DNA of 37,402 nucleotides from an uncultured Oscillospiraceae bacterium (lineage in GTDB: Bacteria > Bacillota > Clostridia > Oscillospirales > Oscillospiraceae). Numbering within the stretch: position 1 is the first letter of the stretch; the number at the start of each line of letters is the position of its first letter. The DNA is taken from contig CALXDJ010000018.1 in the NCBI GenBank assembly GCA_944387035.1, positions 1 to 37,402 on the forward strand, given 5' to 3'. The notes beneath the pieces were generated by a model. The model did not search any database. It was not told where the DNA came from and was given only the letters and a program-made list of their open reading frames with translations. Below, in pieces: positions 14,570 to 22,570 of this stretch. A program made the translations under genes and the position numbers.

Positions 14570-16948
14570 TTACGCCTGTGCCGCCAGGTAGTCCGCCATC
14601 CGCACGATCACCGTGCAGCCCTGCGCCCGGTTCATGCAGTTGCTGCCGCCGAAGGTTCCGTCCGCCTGACCGTTGAGCAGGCCCAGGGCGTAGCACACCG
14701 ACACGGCCTGCCGATAGCTCTCAGGAATGGCCTCCCAGTCTCCCACCGCAAGCCGGGCCGCTTCCAGCGTCTGAGCATCCGGGAGCTCCACCTCCAGCGC
14801 CGCCAGCAGACGGTAGAGCATCTGGGCCATATCCAGGCGGGTGATCGGCGTGTTCAGCACGCCCTCCCAGCTGCCCGAATCCAGATATCCCCGCTCCATT
14901 GCGGTCCCCGTCAGGATTCCCTGGTCACGGCAGACGAAGGTTCCCGGCTGCCACCACGCGCCGCCATACAGGCCCAGCTCCTCCGGGAAGAACGCCCGGG
15001 CCAGCATGGCGTCAAAATGGGCATTGGTCACTGTGGCGGCAGGGTGGAAGGTCCCGTCGGCGTATCCGTTGACGATTCCCGCATCGGCTGCCCGGGTAAT
15101 GGCCCCATAGGCCCAGTGGGCAGTGGGTACATCCCGGAACGTATGCGTCTGCTCGGGCTGCTGTGGCTCCTGCGCACTCTCGCCGGGCTGCTCCTGTCCC
15201 GCCTGTCCCGGCACGGTGTTCTCCTGTCCGGGCACAGCGGGCTGTTCCGGACGGGCATCGTTCTCTGCCTGCTGTCCTCCGAAGAACGTCACTTCATAGG
15301 TAAAGTCCGGAACGTTCTGACCGTTGCGTGCCCGAAGCCCCTGGATCTGGACCGTGTACGTTCCGTCATAGGTCTCCACACCGTCCGGCCGGAAGATGAT
15401 GCAGCAGCCGGTGCCGTATCCGGCATTGGAGACGCTGAAAAATCCATCGCTGCTGCCTGACCGGAATGTCCAGGTCCGGCCGTCCTCCTCCCGGGTGAGG
15501 GTGACGGTGACCGACGCCTTGTTTGCATCTGCATACAGCTCCGGATTGAGCGTCACGCTCCAGGCGGTCCGCCCATCCATCAGCTCTTCCGGGAAATTCC
15601 CGGAGGCAGGCCAGGAAACGAAGTCATATGCACAGCCGCTGCCACTCTTGTCCATGACTTTTTCCGCGGCATAGGCCCCGTAGCCGCCTTCTCCAAGGGC
15701 AAATCCAAAGCCCACCTTTCCCAGCACGGGATTGAGCTGCCAGCGGCGGTGACCCACACCGGCGATGTTGGACGCGTCGCTGTCCTCCATCCAGCTGTCC
15801 ACAGATCCCACCAGCGTGTACCCCGCACTGAGATTGCTGGTGGACGAGGCGCTGCGGGCCTCTTTGTAAAAGTCATCGCTCATGCCGGGAAGCTGATCGG
15901 GATAATGATTCAGTCCCCCCTGGGCCGCCTGAATTACCGCACCGTACTGCGCGGAGCGGCTGAGCTCCATATCCAGCTTCACGGCGGGCAGCCCCGCAAT
16001 GCGGCGCAGAGCGTTGAGCCGGTCCGCCGCCGCCTGCAGCGCATCCTTCTCTACCGTTCCGCTGGAGAAGGGCGCACGGACAGAGGGCGTCTGCACAAAC
16101 ACGTCTCCTTCATACCGCAGCGGTGCCTGCTCCAGAAGCTCCTCGATTTCTGCCTGAGAGAGCTTTTCCAGCTCGGTGCTGCCGCTGTCGCGCAGACCTG
16201 TGGCTGCAGCGGCCGGGCTCTCCTCCAGACGGGGAATTGCCACCGTGTGCACGTCACCGCACCGGGAGCACCGGCAAAGCTGCTCGCCCTCCTGTTCCAC
16301 AGTGGCGGGGCGGATCACCTTCTGCACCACATCGTTGTGCCCCAGGGCCGGCAGGACTTTTGTGACTTCACGCGCGCCGCACTGCAGGCACGTCCGCTCA
16401 TACTTTCCGTCCTCCGTGCAGGTCGCCGGTACCGACCGATACTGCCAGGTATGCTGCTTGCAGCTTCCCTCCTGGGTGCCGGAGCCTGCTCCGCCGCCCA
16501 GAGGCGGGATCTCCTCCGTATAGCTGTCACCGCAGCGGGAGCAGGTATAGGTCCGCACACCCGTCGCTTCCTCCGTGGCGGGCACTGTCACCGTATCGGT
16601 ATACGCATGCCCCAGCGCCGGGAACTCCACATTCAGCTCCCGCTCTCCGCACAGCACGCAGTAGTAGGCGTTATAATCCTTCTCCGTGCAGGTGGGCGCC
16701 TCCTTGTGATATTCCAGGATGTGCTTGCCGCCGTTATTCTCCGGGCAGATATACGTATGGATCCGTTCCCGGTAGGTCGACTCTCCGGTCCGCTCACTGA
16801 AATAGGTACCGCCCTCCACCCGGGTAAAATCCCGGCCATAGGCGTCGACCTGCCTCTGCGCTGCCGCCGCCGGGGTCCCCAGCATCCCGGAAAGCAGCAC
16901 TCCGCTCATCAGCACAGAAACCGCACGATGCAGCCATGTCTTTTTCAT
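14570..16948 (-). CDS. Secreted surface protein: zinc-ribbon repeats, CAP domain, SLH domains
   Basis: A 792-residue exported protein. Residues 1-30 are a signal peptide ending PAAAA. Residues about 60-260 hold several short CxxC-containing repeats of the type CTEDGKYERTCLQCG...LPALGH, common in clostridial surface proteins and probably zinc- or disulfide-stabilised. Residues about 300-480 form a CAP/SCP-like domain (ALNALRRIAGLPAVKLD-type start, then SWMEDS and GVGHRRWQLNP). A Pro/Gln/Glu-rich linker follows, then SLH units from about residue 600 (FRDVPTAHWAYGAI, GYADGTFHP, GLLNGQADGTFGG) that bind cell-wall polymer. The start at 16948 fits AAGGAGG; an ATG eight codons upstream does not. Function of bacterial CAP domains is mostly unknown; wall or biofilm roles are plausible. 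Confidence 0.88.
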   Translation of the reverse strand: MKKTWLHRAVSVLMSGVLLSGMLGTPAAAAQRQVDAYGRDFTRVEGGTYFSERTGESTYRERIHTYICPENNGGKHILEYHKEAPTCTEKDYNAYYCVLCGERELNVEFPALGHAYTDTVTVPATEEATGVRTYTCSRCGDSYTEEIPPLGGGAGSGTQEGSCKQHTWQYRSVPATCTEDGKYERTCLQCGAREVTKVLPALGHNDVVQKVIRPATVEQEGEQLCRCSRCGDVHTVAIPRLEESPAAAATGLRDSGSTELEKLSQAEIEELLEQAPLRYEGDVFVQTPSVRAPFSSGTVEKDALQAAADRLNALRRIAGLPAVKLDMELSRSAQYGAVIQAAQGGLNHYPDQLPGMSDDFYKEARSASSTSNLSAGYTLVGSVDSWMEDSDASNIAGVGHRRWQLNPVLGKVGFGFALGEGGYGAYAAEKVMDKSGSGCAYDFVSWPASGNFPEELMDGRTAWSVTLNPELYADANKASVTVTLTREEDGRTWTFRSGSSDGFFSVSNAGYGTGCCIIFRPDGVETYDGTYTVQIQGLRARNGQNVPDFTYEVTFFGGQQAENDARPEQPAVPGQENTVPGQAGQEQPGESAQEPQQPEQTHTFRDVPTAHWAYGAITRAADAGIVNGYADGTFHPAATVTNAHFDAMLARAFFPEELGLYGGAWWQPGTFVCRDQGILTGTAMERGYLDSGSWEGVLNTPITRLDMAQMLYRLLAALEVELPDAQTLEAARLAVGDWEAIPESYRQAVSVCYALGLLNGQADGTFGGSNCMNRAQGCTVIVRMADYLAAQA

Positions 16949-17085
16949 TCCAGATTCCTCCTTTATTTCCACTACACAGACATTGTTTCAACTGATGGGC
17001 ACAGTATACTCCGCGGAGGAATTGTGTTTTTTCAAAAAGTGTAGAAAACAGGGACCGCTTTTCCTTCCCCCGCTGCCCTCCGCCC

Positions 17086-17114
17086 TTGACGGACGTACTG
17101 CACAGGCTTAAACT
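17086..17114 (+). promoter_or_regulatory. Promoter candidate for the WYL gene pair
   Basis: TTGACG (17086-17091) and TAAACT (17109-17114) are separated by 17 bases and lie 65 bp upstream of the first WYL start. The -10 matches only moderately. Confidence 0.4.
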
Positions 17115-17178
17115 TTTTATTGTATATCCGTACGATTTTTGTACCATTGTCCCCGCAATTGGAGAAAGGAGCTCTGCC

Positions 17179-18431
17179 ATGCCGGAGATGGGAGGCGTCC
17201 GGGATTATAACCGAATCCGCCGGTTTTTGAGCCACATCTACCTATATGGATTTTTCAGCCGGGAGGATTTCGCCCGTTCCGGCATGGCAGCGCCAAGGAC
17301 TATGACTACGGCATGAAGCTGATCCGGGCCCTCTTTCCCGACAGCGACCAGGCAGCTCTTTGGCGGGACGGGCGGAAGTATCCGCGCTTTGTCCGCACGT
17401 ATGAGGGCAGCGGGGAAAACCGCATGGCGGATTCCTATCTTCTTCACGCCCTGGATACCGAAACCGATCTTCCGGAGCTGCTGATTCTGCTGGGCGCTTT
17501 GGCTGCCTCTCCCCGAACGCTGGAGCAGCTGCGGCGCAGTGCGGAGCTCCACTGTGACGATGAGGAGGCAGACGGGTACTCCCGGGTGCGCCGCCGCATT
17601 CTCGAACTGGAACAATACGGATACCTTCAACGGCAGGGCCGTACGTTCGCCCTTGCCCATGACTGGCTGCGCCAGTTGGAAAACGAGGAACTGGAAGCGC
17701 TGGTGCAGTTTGTCCGCTTTGCCGCCGGGACGGCGTATCCCCGGGTGGCTGCCAGCTTCCTGCGGCGCAGCGCGGAGCGGGAGATGCACCGCAGGGGGCT
17801 GGCGCTCCCGGCGCAATCCCTGCTGCTGCGCCACAACGTCAGCGCCTGCGTCTTTGATGAGGATATCGTCTGGCAGCTGCAGGAGCTCATTGCCGCCCGC
17901 CGGGGCGCCGTGATCACCATGGGGCGGGGGAGTGTCGAGTGCCTGCCCATCGCCCTGCGGATCGACATGCGGCTTGGCCGCTGGTATGTGCTCTCCATGG
18001 AGCAGCGGGGTCCCGTGATCCGCCGGGTAAGCGGCATCCGCAGCGTAAAACAGGCTCCCGCAGTGCCGCCGGAACAGTGGCAGGAAGCCCAGCAGGCCGT
18101 CACAGACCGGTTTGCCCGCTGCGGCTGTTCGGGTGCCATGCCCGCCGGAGAACCGGTGCTGGTTCGGGCGCGGCTGAATTTTTCCTCCGCACCGGGCCTG
18201 CAAAATCAGTTTGCCCGGGAAATCCGGCTGGGCCGGATTGTGGAGCGGGAGGACGGCATTTATTACGAAGCGGAGGTCAACGATCCCCTGGAACTGCTGC
18301 CCCTGCTGCGGTCCTATGCACCGTGGCTGCGGGTACTGCCGGGTGCGCACACTCTGGATCAAAGGCTGCGGGAGGATCTGTTGCTGATGCGCCAGGCAGC
18401 GGAGGGAGCACGCAATGAAACTATTCAATAA
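17179..18431 (+). pseudogene. WYL-domain regulator with an apparent one-base frameshift
   Basis: The ATG at 17179 follows GAAAGGAG and starts a helix-turn-helix-like N-terminus (DYNRIRRFLSHIYLYGFFSREDF). At 17284-17290 the frame derails and meets a stop about ten codons later. The next frame reads GSAKDYDYGMKLIRALFPD and continues without stop to 18431, giving DNA-binding and WYL-like regions (LPIALRIDMRLGRWYVLSME). One missing G in ATGG(G)CAGC restores a protein of about 417 residues. A shorter product could start at ATG 17313 (372 residues) but would lack the N-terminus and has no ribosome binding site. WYL proteins sense ligands or nucleic acid and regulate stress or defence genes. The 3' end overlaps the next WYL gene by 17 bases. 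Confidence 0.72.
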
Positions 18432-19356
18432 ATACCAAAGCCGGGCCCTGCAGTTTGCGCTGGACCTGCTCGCTCAGCTCCAATCCACCGCCCTTTCCAC
18501 CAGCCAGATACAGGCATTGGCCCAGCAGTGGGGCTTGGACTATGCCGATCAGGTGATCCAGCCGCTGTGCCGGGCCGGGTTTTTGGAGCAGACCACCGAC
18601 GGATACCGCCTGACGGCAGACGGCACGTTGCCCCGACTGCCGCTGAGCGCCGCGGAACGGAGCACGCTTGCCGCACTGCTCCAGATTCCGGAGTCCCAGC
18701 TGTTTTTGGAACCGGCACTGTGGGAGCACCTGGCCGCCCTGTGCGCCGGGACACCGGCTCCGCCGTCCGTCCAGAGGTATGCCCCTGCCGGGGAACCGCT
18801 GCCGCAGCATCCGGGGCCGGAGGGCTTCCGCACGCTGCTCAAAGCGGCCCAGCGGCGCTGGCTGATTCGTTATACTTATTACACCCGGGATCACCAGACG
18901 GTCCCCCGGCAGGCCGAAGCCCTGCCCTGGAAGCTGGAATACAGCGCCTATGACCGGCGCTGGTGGGTGATTCTCTACGATCCCGGACAGGCCCGCACCA
19001 TCAAGGCCCGCCTGGACAATCTGGAGGAAATTCGCCTCCTGGGCCCCTCCGGCGTGGAGGACGGGGAAGTGGAAGCCGCCATGGACCGTCTGCTGGAGCC
19101 GGAACCGGTGGTGTTGGAGGTCCGCAGGACCCGGGGAACGCTGGAGCGGTGTTTTCTGGTACTGGAAAACCAGCTCTTTGAGCGGACCCGCCAGGTCTCC
19201 GAGGACTGCTTTTATGTCAGCTTCCGGTACTACCGCTTTGACCGGAGCGAGATCCTCCGGCGGCTTTTGTACCTGGGCCCGGGCGTCCGGCTCATTTCCC
19301 CGCCGGATCTGCGTGAAGCTCTGGTCGCTCTGCTGGATCAGGCCCTGGAAGCATGA
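18415..19356 (+). CDS. WYL-domain transcriptional regulator
   Basis: A 313-residue protein. It has an N-terminal winged-helix region (residues 1-75, with TSQIQALAQQWGL as a helix-turn-helix) and a WYL domain from about 135 (RWLIRYTYYTRDHQTVPRQAEALPWKLEYSAYDRRWWVILYD, shown in part by conserved Arg, Trp and Tyr positions). A C-terminal WCX-like extension follows (DCFYVSFRYYRFDRSEILRR). It starts inside the previous WYL gene, GGAGGGAGCACGC before ATG, so the two are cotranscribed. Paired WYL genes often act together. No target operator is obvious nearby and the regulated genes are unknown. Confidence 0.85.
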   Translation: MKLFNKYQSRALQFALDLLAQLQSTALSTSQIQALAQQWGLDYADQVIQPLCRAGFLEQTTDGYRLTADGTLPRLPLSAAERSTLAALLQIPESQLFLEPALWEHLAALCAGTPAPPSVQRYAPAGEPLPQHPGPEGFRTLLKAAQRRWLIRYTYYTRDHQTVPRQAEALPWKLEYSAYDRRWWVILYDPGQARTIKARLDNLEEIRLLGPSGVEDGEVEAAMDRLLEPEPVVLEVRRTRGTLERCFLVLENQLFERTRQVSEDCFYVSFRYYRFDRSEILRRLLYLGPGVRLISPPDLREALVALLDQALEA

Positions 19357-19426
19357 TTTCTATAGAAAATGAAAAAAACATCGGCCCGCTTCCGATAAGA
19401 TCAGAACCCAGGAAAGGGTTGGAGAA

Positions 19427-19615
19427 ATGGAAACAAAACGGGAATTGACCTACGAAGAGCGGGTCAAGGGCTTGTCCTTTTTAAAAGATGTCATTCTGCA
19501 TGTCAATCAGTATATGTCCGCCGCCATCGAGTCTGCCAATCACACCTGCCACGTGACAGACGAGGAGTTCTGGGACCATCTTTTTTTAAGCACCAGCCGC
19601 AACAAATCCCATTGA
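19427..19615 (+). pseudogene. Short unrecognised ORF, probably 3'-truncated
   Basis: GGAG precedes the ATG, and the first 50 codons look genuine: a charged start METKRELTYEERVKG, then a helical stretch and TDEEFWDHLF. Beyond about 19580 the frame enters the antisense of a DapA-family fragment and stops, so the 3' part of this gene has probably been lost. I cannot assign a family. Confidence 0.45.
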
Positions 19616-19745
19616 CGCCAGTTTTCAAGAACGATCTGATCAGCCGGTCAAACTGCGCATAATCTACGCTGCCGTCCTCTTGGAACGGCACAGCGGCCAG
19701 TGGACAAATCCCACGGATACGCGATTGTAAATTCAGTGACAGCAT
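19605..19745 (-). pseudogene. Dihydrodipicolinate synthase/N-acetylneuraminate lyase family, N-terminal fragment
   Basis: GGGAGG precedes the ATG at 19745. The first 47 codons read as the start of a DapA-family aldolase: a RIRGICPLAAVPFQEDG segment (strand 1 and the loop after it), then DYAQFDRLIRSFLKTGVNGI. Full proteins have about 300 residues and continue with the GTTGE-type loop; here homology stops at about 19605. DapA-family enzymes are frequent neighbours of PdxA2 and DUF1537 kinases in sugar-acid operons, so this was probably once part of the locus to its right. Now surely inactive. Confidence 0.7.
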
Positions 19746-19856
19746 AACACCCTCCCGTTCTCCATGAATTGCAGCCATCTGTTTGTATGACAGACACCGC
19801 AGCCATGGTTGTAAATTTTCCCAAAACAATTTGCAGTTTTTGATCGCGGTAAAGAA

Positions 19857-19883
19857 AACTCCCGCGGATGCGGGAGTTTTTTT
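19857..19883. terminator. Bidirectional intrinsic terminator
   Basis: AACTCCCGC and GCGGGAGTT enclose GGAT, followed by TTTTTTT on the plus strand and by a T-rich TTTTCTTT on the minus strand. It ends the pdxA2 transcript from the right and any plus-strand transcript from the left. Confidence 0.8.
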
Positions 19884-19908
19884 ATGATGAATAACGCAGC
19901 GGGATCAC

Positions 19909-21018
19909 TCAGGTCCCGGCCTTGGCGTTGGCCATCCGGATGCCGTAGTCAATGGCATTGACCAAGCTCAGCTCGTTGGCATGACCATCTCCGGCGTGAC
20001 CAAAGCCTGTTCCATGGTCTACGCTGGCCCGGATGATGGGCAGGCCCAGCGTCACATTGACGCCGGCCACGGCGTCCCAGTGTCCCGCAGCCTTGTTGTA
20101 AACGAACCCTTTGAGCTTAAGCGGAATGTGGCCCTGATCGTGATACATCACCACCACAATGTCATACCAGCCGCCCAGTGCTTTGGAAAAAACCGTGTCC
20201 GGCGGAGTGGGCTTTCCCTCGGGAATGAGGATGCCCTCAGCCATGGCCGCATCAATGGCAGGCTGGATTTCCTCAATTTCCTCCCGGCCGAACATGCCGT
20301 TTTCACCGCAGTGCGGATTGAGACCGGCCACAGCGATCTTGGGAGCTTTGATCCCAATGGCCTTGCAGCCGGCATCGGCAATGCGGATCACATCCAGCAC
20401 CCGGTCTTTTTTCACCCGGTCGCAGGCTTCCCGCAAAGACACATGGGTGGACACATGCACAACCCGCAGATCCTCGTGGGCCAGCATCATGGTGTACTTG
20501 TCGGTGTGGGTGTAGTCGGCGTAAATTTCCGTATGGCCGGAGTAATGGTGTCCGGCCAGGTTGATGGCCTCTTTGCTCAGGGCATTGGTGACAGTAGCAT
20601 CCACCTCGTGAGCCATCGCCAATTCAATGACCTTTTCCACATACCGGAAGGACGCCTCTCCGCCCAGGGCAGTGGCCCCCAGACCGAAGGGTCTGGGATC
20701 ATCCGGCGTACACGGAATGTCGGAGGGTTTGATCAGGCCCATGTCGTACACATCGATCACACCGTATTCAAACCGCGCCTCCGCCACAGATTTGACCGGC
20801 CGGATCTGCATGTGAATGCCGGAGACCTTCTCCGCCGCCTTCACGGCATATTCCATGCTGGCCATATCCCCCACTACCAGTGGGCGGCAGCGTGCACACA
20901 GTCTTTTATCCGCCAGTGCCTTGACCGTGATTTCCGGGCCGTTTCCAAACGGATCCCCCATGGAAATTCCAATAATCGGAAGATTCATCATATCCCTGCT
21001 TTCTGCGTTTTCGCTCAT
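19909..21018 (-). CDS. pdxA2: PdxA2-type 4-phospho-D-threonate/erythronate dehydrogenase
   Basis: A 369-residue NAD-dependent dehydrogenase of the PdxA family. Start GISMGDPFGNGPEI, metal-ligand histidines in AGHHYSGHTEIYAD, in NPHCGENG and in MYHDQGHIPLK, and C-terminal DHGTGFGHAG are all as in the family. Next to a DUF1537 kinase, PdxA2 proteins oxidise and decarboxylate 4-phospho-D-threonate or D-erythronate to dihydroxyacetone phosphate rather than making vitamin B6. That function follows from the neighbour. The upstream gene ends 15 bases before 21018. Starts at 20991 or 20988 (MMNLPIIGI, with AGGGA nearby) fit family length better, so the exact start is unsettled. Confidence 0.88.
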   Translation of the reverse strand: MSENAESRDMMNLPIIGISMGDPFGNGPEITVKALADKRLCARCRPLVVGDMASMEYAVKAAEKVSGIHMQIRPVKSVAEARFEYGVIDVYDMGLIKPSDIPCTPDDPRPFGLGATALGGEASFRYVEKVIELAMAHEVDATVTNALSKEAINLAGHHYSGHTEIYADYTHTDKYTMMLAHEDLRVVHVSTHVSLREACDRVKKDRVLDVIRIADAGCKAIGIKAPKIAVAGLNPHCGENGMFGREEIEEIQPAIDAAMAEGILIPEGKPTPPDTVFSKALGGWYDIVVVMYHDQGHIPLKLKGFVYNKAAGHWDAVAGVNVTLGLPIIRASVDHGTGFGHAGDGHANELSLVNAIDYGIRMANAKAGT

Positions 21019-21033
21019 TTCTCTGCGGACTCA

Positions 21034-22332
21034 TCAAACTCTCTCAGACGGCTTCTCATTGCATACGAACCCATCCAATTTCTGCATGGCCCCGGACTTT
21101 GTCAGTTTGGCCAGAGTGTACAGCAAATCGGGCTTCCCAAACCCGCCGGACTTCGTAATGATAAAATGGCGCTTGCCCTGATATGCAAAATAGGTCAGAA
21201 CCACACCCGTGTCCAGTTCGCATACGGGCGTCAGTTCCGTTACACCCACGGCCCGCATCAAAGCCATCAGGGTATCCCCGCCGGTACACATCAACGTCCC
21301 TTCCAAGCCATCATCCAGAAGCCGCCGCACCAACTGCCCCAATGTACAGGAGATCTGCACCCGCACTTGCTGAAGATCCAGACCGTGTCCGGCAGCAAAG
21401 GCTCTGGCATCGGGACCGCCTGGTGGATCGTTGCTGTCCAGGATGCACGCACCCTCTTGCATGGCGGTTTTGCGCCAGTGTTCCACTTTGCCGGCACACG
21501 CTCCGCTCTCCAGCCACTCCGGCAGGAGCTTTTCCTCCGGCAGCAGCCGGAAACGGGGAACCCCGGCCTGCTCCGCATAGTCCAGCTGCCGGCAGGTTAC
21601 CGGGTTTACACTGCCGCAGACAACGAAGAAGGGGCTTGGCAGATCCGGCACCCGGGGAGACGGTCCCGACAGCGCCAGCAGATTTGCCAGCACTGACGCA
21701 AATCCCGCGCAGCCTGCACACAGCCGCACACCGGACGGCCCCAGCTGCCGGCCAATCTGCTGGAGATCCTCCTCGCTGGCAGCATCGAAAACCTGAATGC
21801 CCGGAAAATCGGAATCGGGATCTCCCGGATGCCGCTGTACCACGGTCAGGGGGGACTGCTCGCGCAAAACATCGGATACGCGGGAATGCCGCACCGGATC
21901 GAAGGGGTCCTGTCCAAACACGCTCTGTGCAACCGGTACCCCGTCAATCAGATGGACACCATCCCGGGTGATGCGATTCATCTTGGGAAACGCAGGGATA
22001 AAGGGGAGTCTGTCCGTACCGGCTGCATCCACCACGGCTGTCAGCTCGGCACCGATGTTGCCCCGCAGGGCGGAATCGGTCTTTTTGTATATGCAGCAGA
22101 CGCCGGCTGCCAGCGCATGTTCCGCCGCTTTCCGGACTACGGAATATGCCTGCTCCGGCCGCAGATGGCGGGTTTCGGCATCCATGACCAGAACCTGCAG
22201 CCCATCGTCTGCTCCGGCAAAATCAAAGGCGGGATCTGTTATAACGCTGGTCGCCGCACCGCGCGCGGCAAACTGCACACCGGTATCCAGCGCGCCGGTA
22301 AAATCATCGGCTATGATCAGAAGTTTGACCAT
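21034..22332 (-). CDS. Four-carbon acid sugar kinase (DUF1537 family)
   Basis: A 432-residue kinase. N-terminal LLIIADDFTGALDTG is the diagnostic sugar-binding motif, KKTDSALRGNIG follows near residue 90, and the C-terminal nucleotide-binding domain has CTGGDT and the ending ITKSGGFGKPD. The family phosphorylates D-threonate, D-erythronate or L-threonate at the 4-position with ATP. The product feeds PdxA2 encoded directly downstream. GGAGGG precedes the ATG. A palindromic operator (22348-22364) sits 16 bp upstream of the start codon, divergent from a PrpR_N regulator. No sugar-acid 2-dehydrogenase or transporter is visible here. Confidence 0.88.
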   Translation of the reverse strand: MVKLLIIADDFTGALDTGVQFAARGAATSVITDPAFDFAGADDGLQVLVMDAETRHLRPEQAYSVVRKAAEHALAAGVCCIYKKTDSALRGNIGAELTAVVDAAGTDRLPFIPAFPKMNRITRDGVHLIDGVPVAQSVFGQDPFDPVRHSRVSDVLREQSPLTVVQRHPGDPDSDFPGIQVFDAASEEDLQQIGRQLGPSGVRLCAGCAGFASVLANLLALSGPSPRVPDLPSPFFVVCGSVNPVTCRQLDYAEQAGVPRFRLLPEEKLLPEWLESGACAGKVEHWRKTAMQEGACILDSNDPPGGPDARAFAAGHGLDLQQVRVQISCTLGQLVRRLLDDGLEGTLMCTGGDTLMALMRAVGVTELTPVCELDTGVVLTYFAYQGKRHFIITKSGGFGKPDLLYTLAKLTKSGAMQKLDGFVCNEKPSERV

Positions 22333-22347
22333 GCTATCCCTCCATGC

Positions 22348-22364
22348 TGTTTATATTTGAAACA
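22348..22364. promoter_or_regulatory. Operator copy 1 (kinase side)
   Basis: TGTTTATATTTGAAACA, an inverted repeat TGTTT-N7-AAACA, lies 16 bp from the kinase start. It matches two more copies in the same intergenic region. Confidence 0.65.
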
Positions 22365-22477
22365 CGCTTACGCGCAACCGGTCCCCAAAAGCATCTGAAA
22401 ACATTGGTGATGGTTGCTTGATTGGGTCTCATTTTACAAAAGCAGTCACGGAAGGGCAATATTTTTTCAGCATGAAG

Positions 22478-22494
22478 TGTTCTGTTTTGAAACA
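22478..22494. promoter_or_regulatory. Operator copy 2 (middle)
   Basis: TGTTCTGTTTTGAAACA has the same geometry with one mismatch in the left arm. The palindrome extends one base on each side (GTGTTC...GAAACAC). Confidence 0.6.
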
Positions 22495-22537
22495 CAGCAA
22501 AAAAAGATTGCAGTTTTTTTGTGGATTTAATACAATG

Positions 22538-22554
22538 TGTTTAAAATTGAAACA
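22538..22554. promoter_or_regulatory. Operator copy 3 (regulator side)
   Basis: TGTTTAAAATTGAAACA ends three bases before the AGGAGG of the regulator gene. Its position over the translation start region suggests autorepression. Confidence 0.65.
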
Positions 22555-22570
22555 ATCAGGAGGGGCCTTT

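Noticed and set aside
19909-21018. Vitamin B6 synthesis role for the PdxA homologue
   Set aside because: The adjacent DUF1537 kinase and PrpR_N regulator point to sugar-acid catabolism (PdxA2), and no other B6 gene is nearby.
22333-22570. A sigma-54 (-24/-12) promoter for the kinase operon
   Set aside because: The closest match on the minus strand, TGGGGACCGGTTGC, has the GG and GC elements one base too close, and the regulator lacks GAFTGA.
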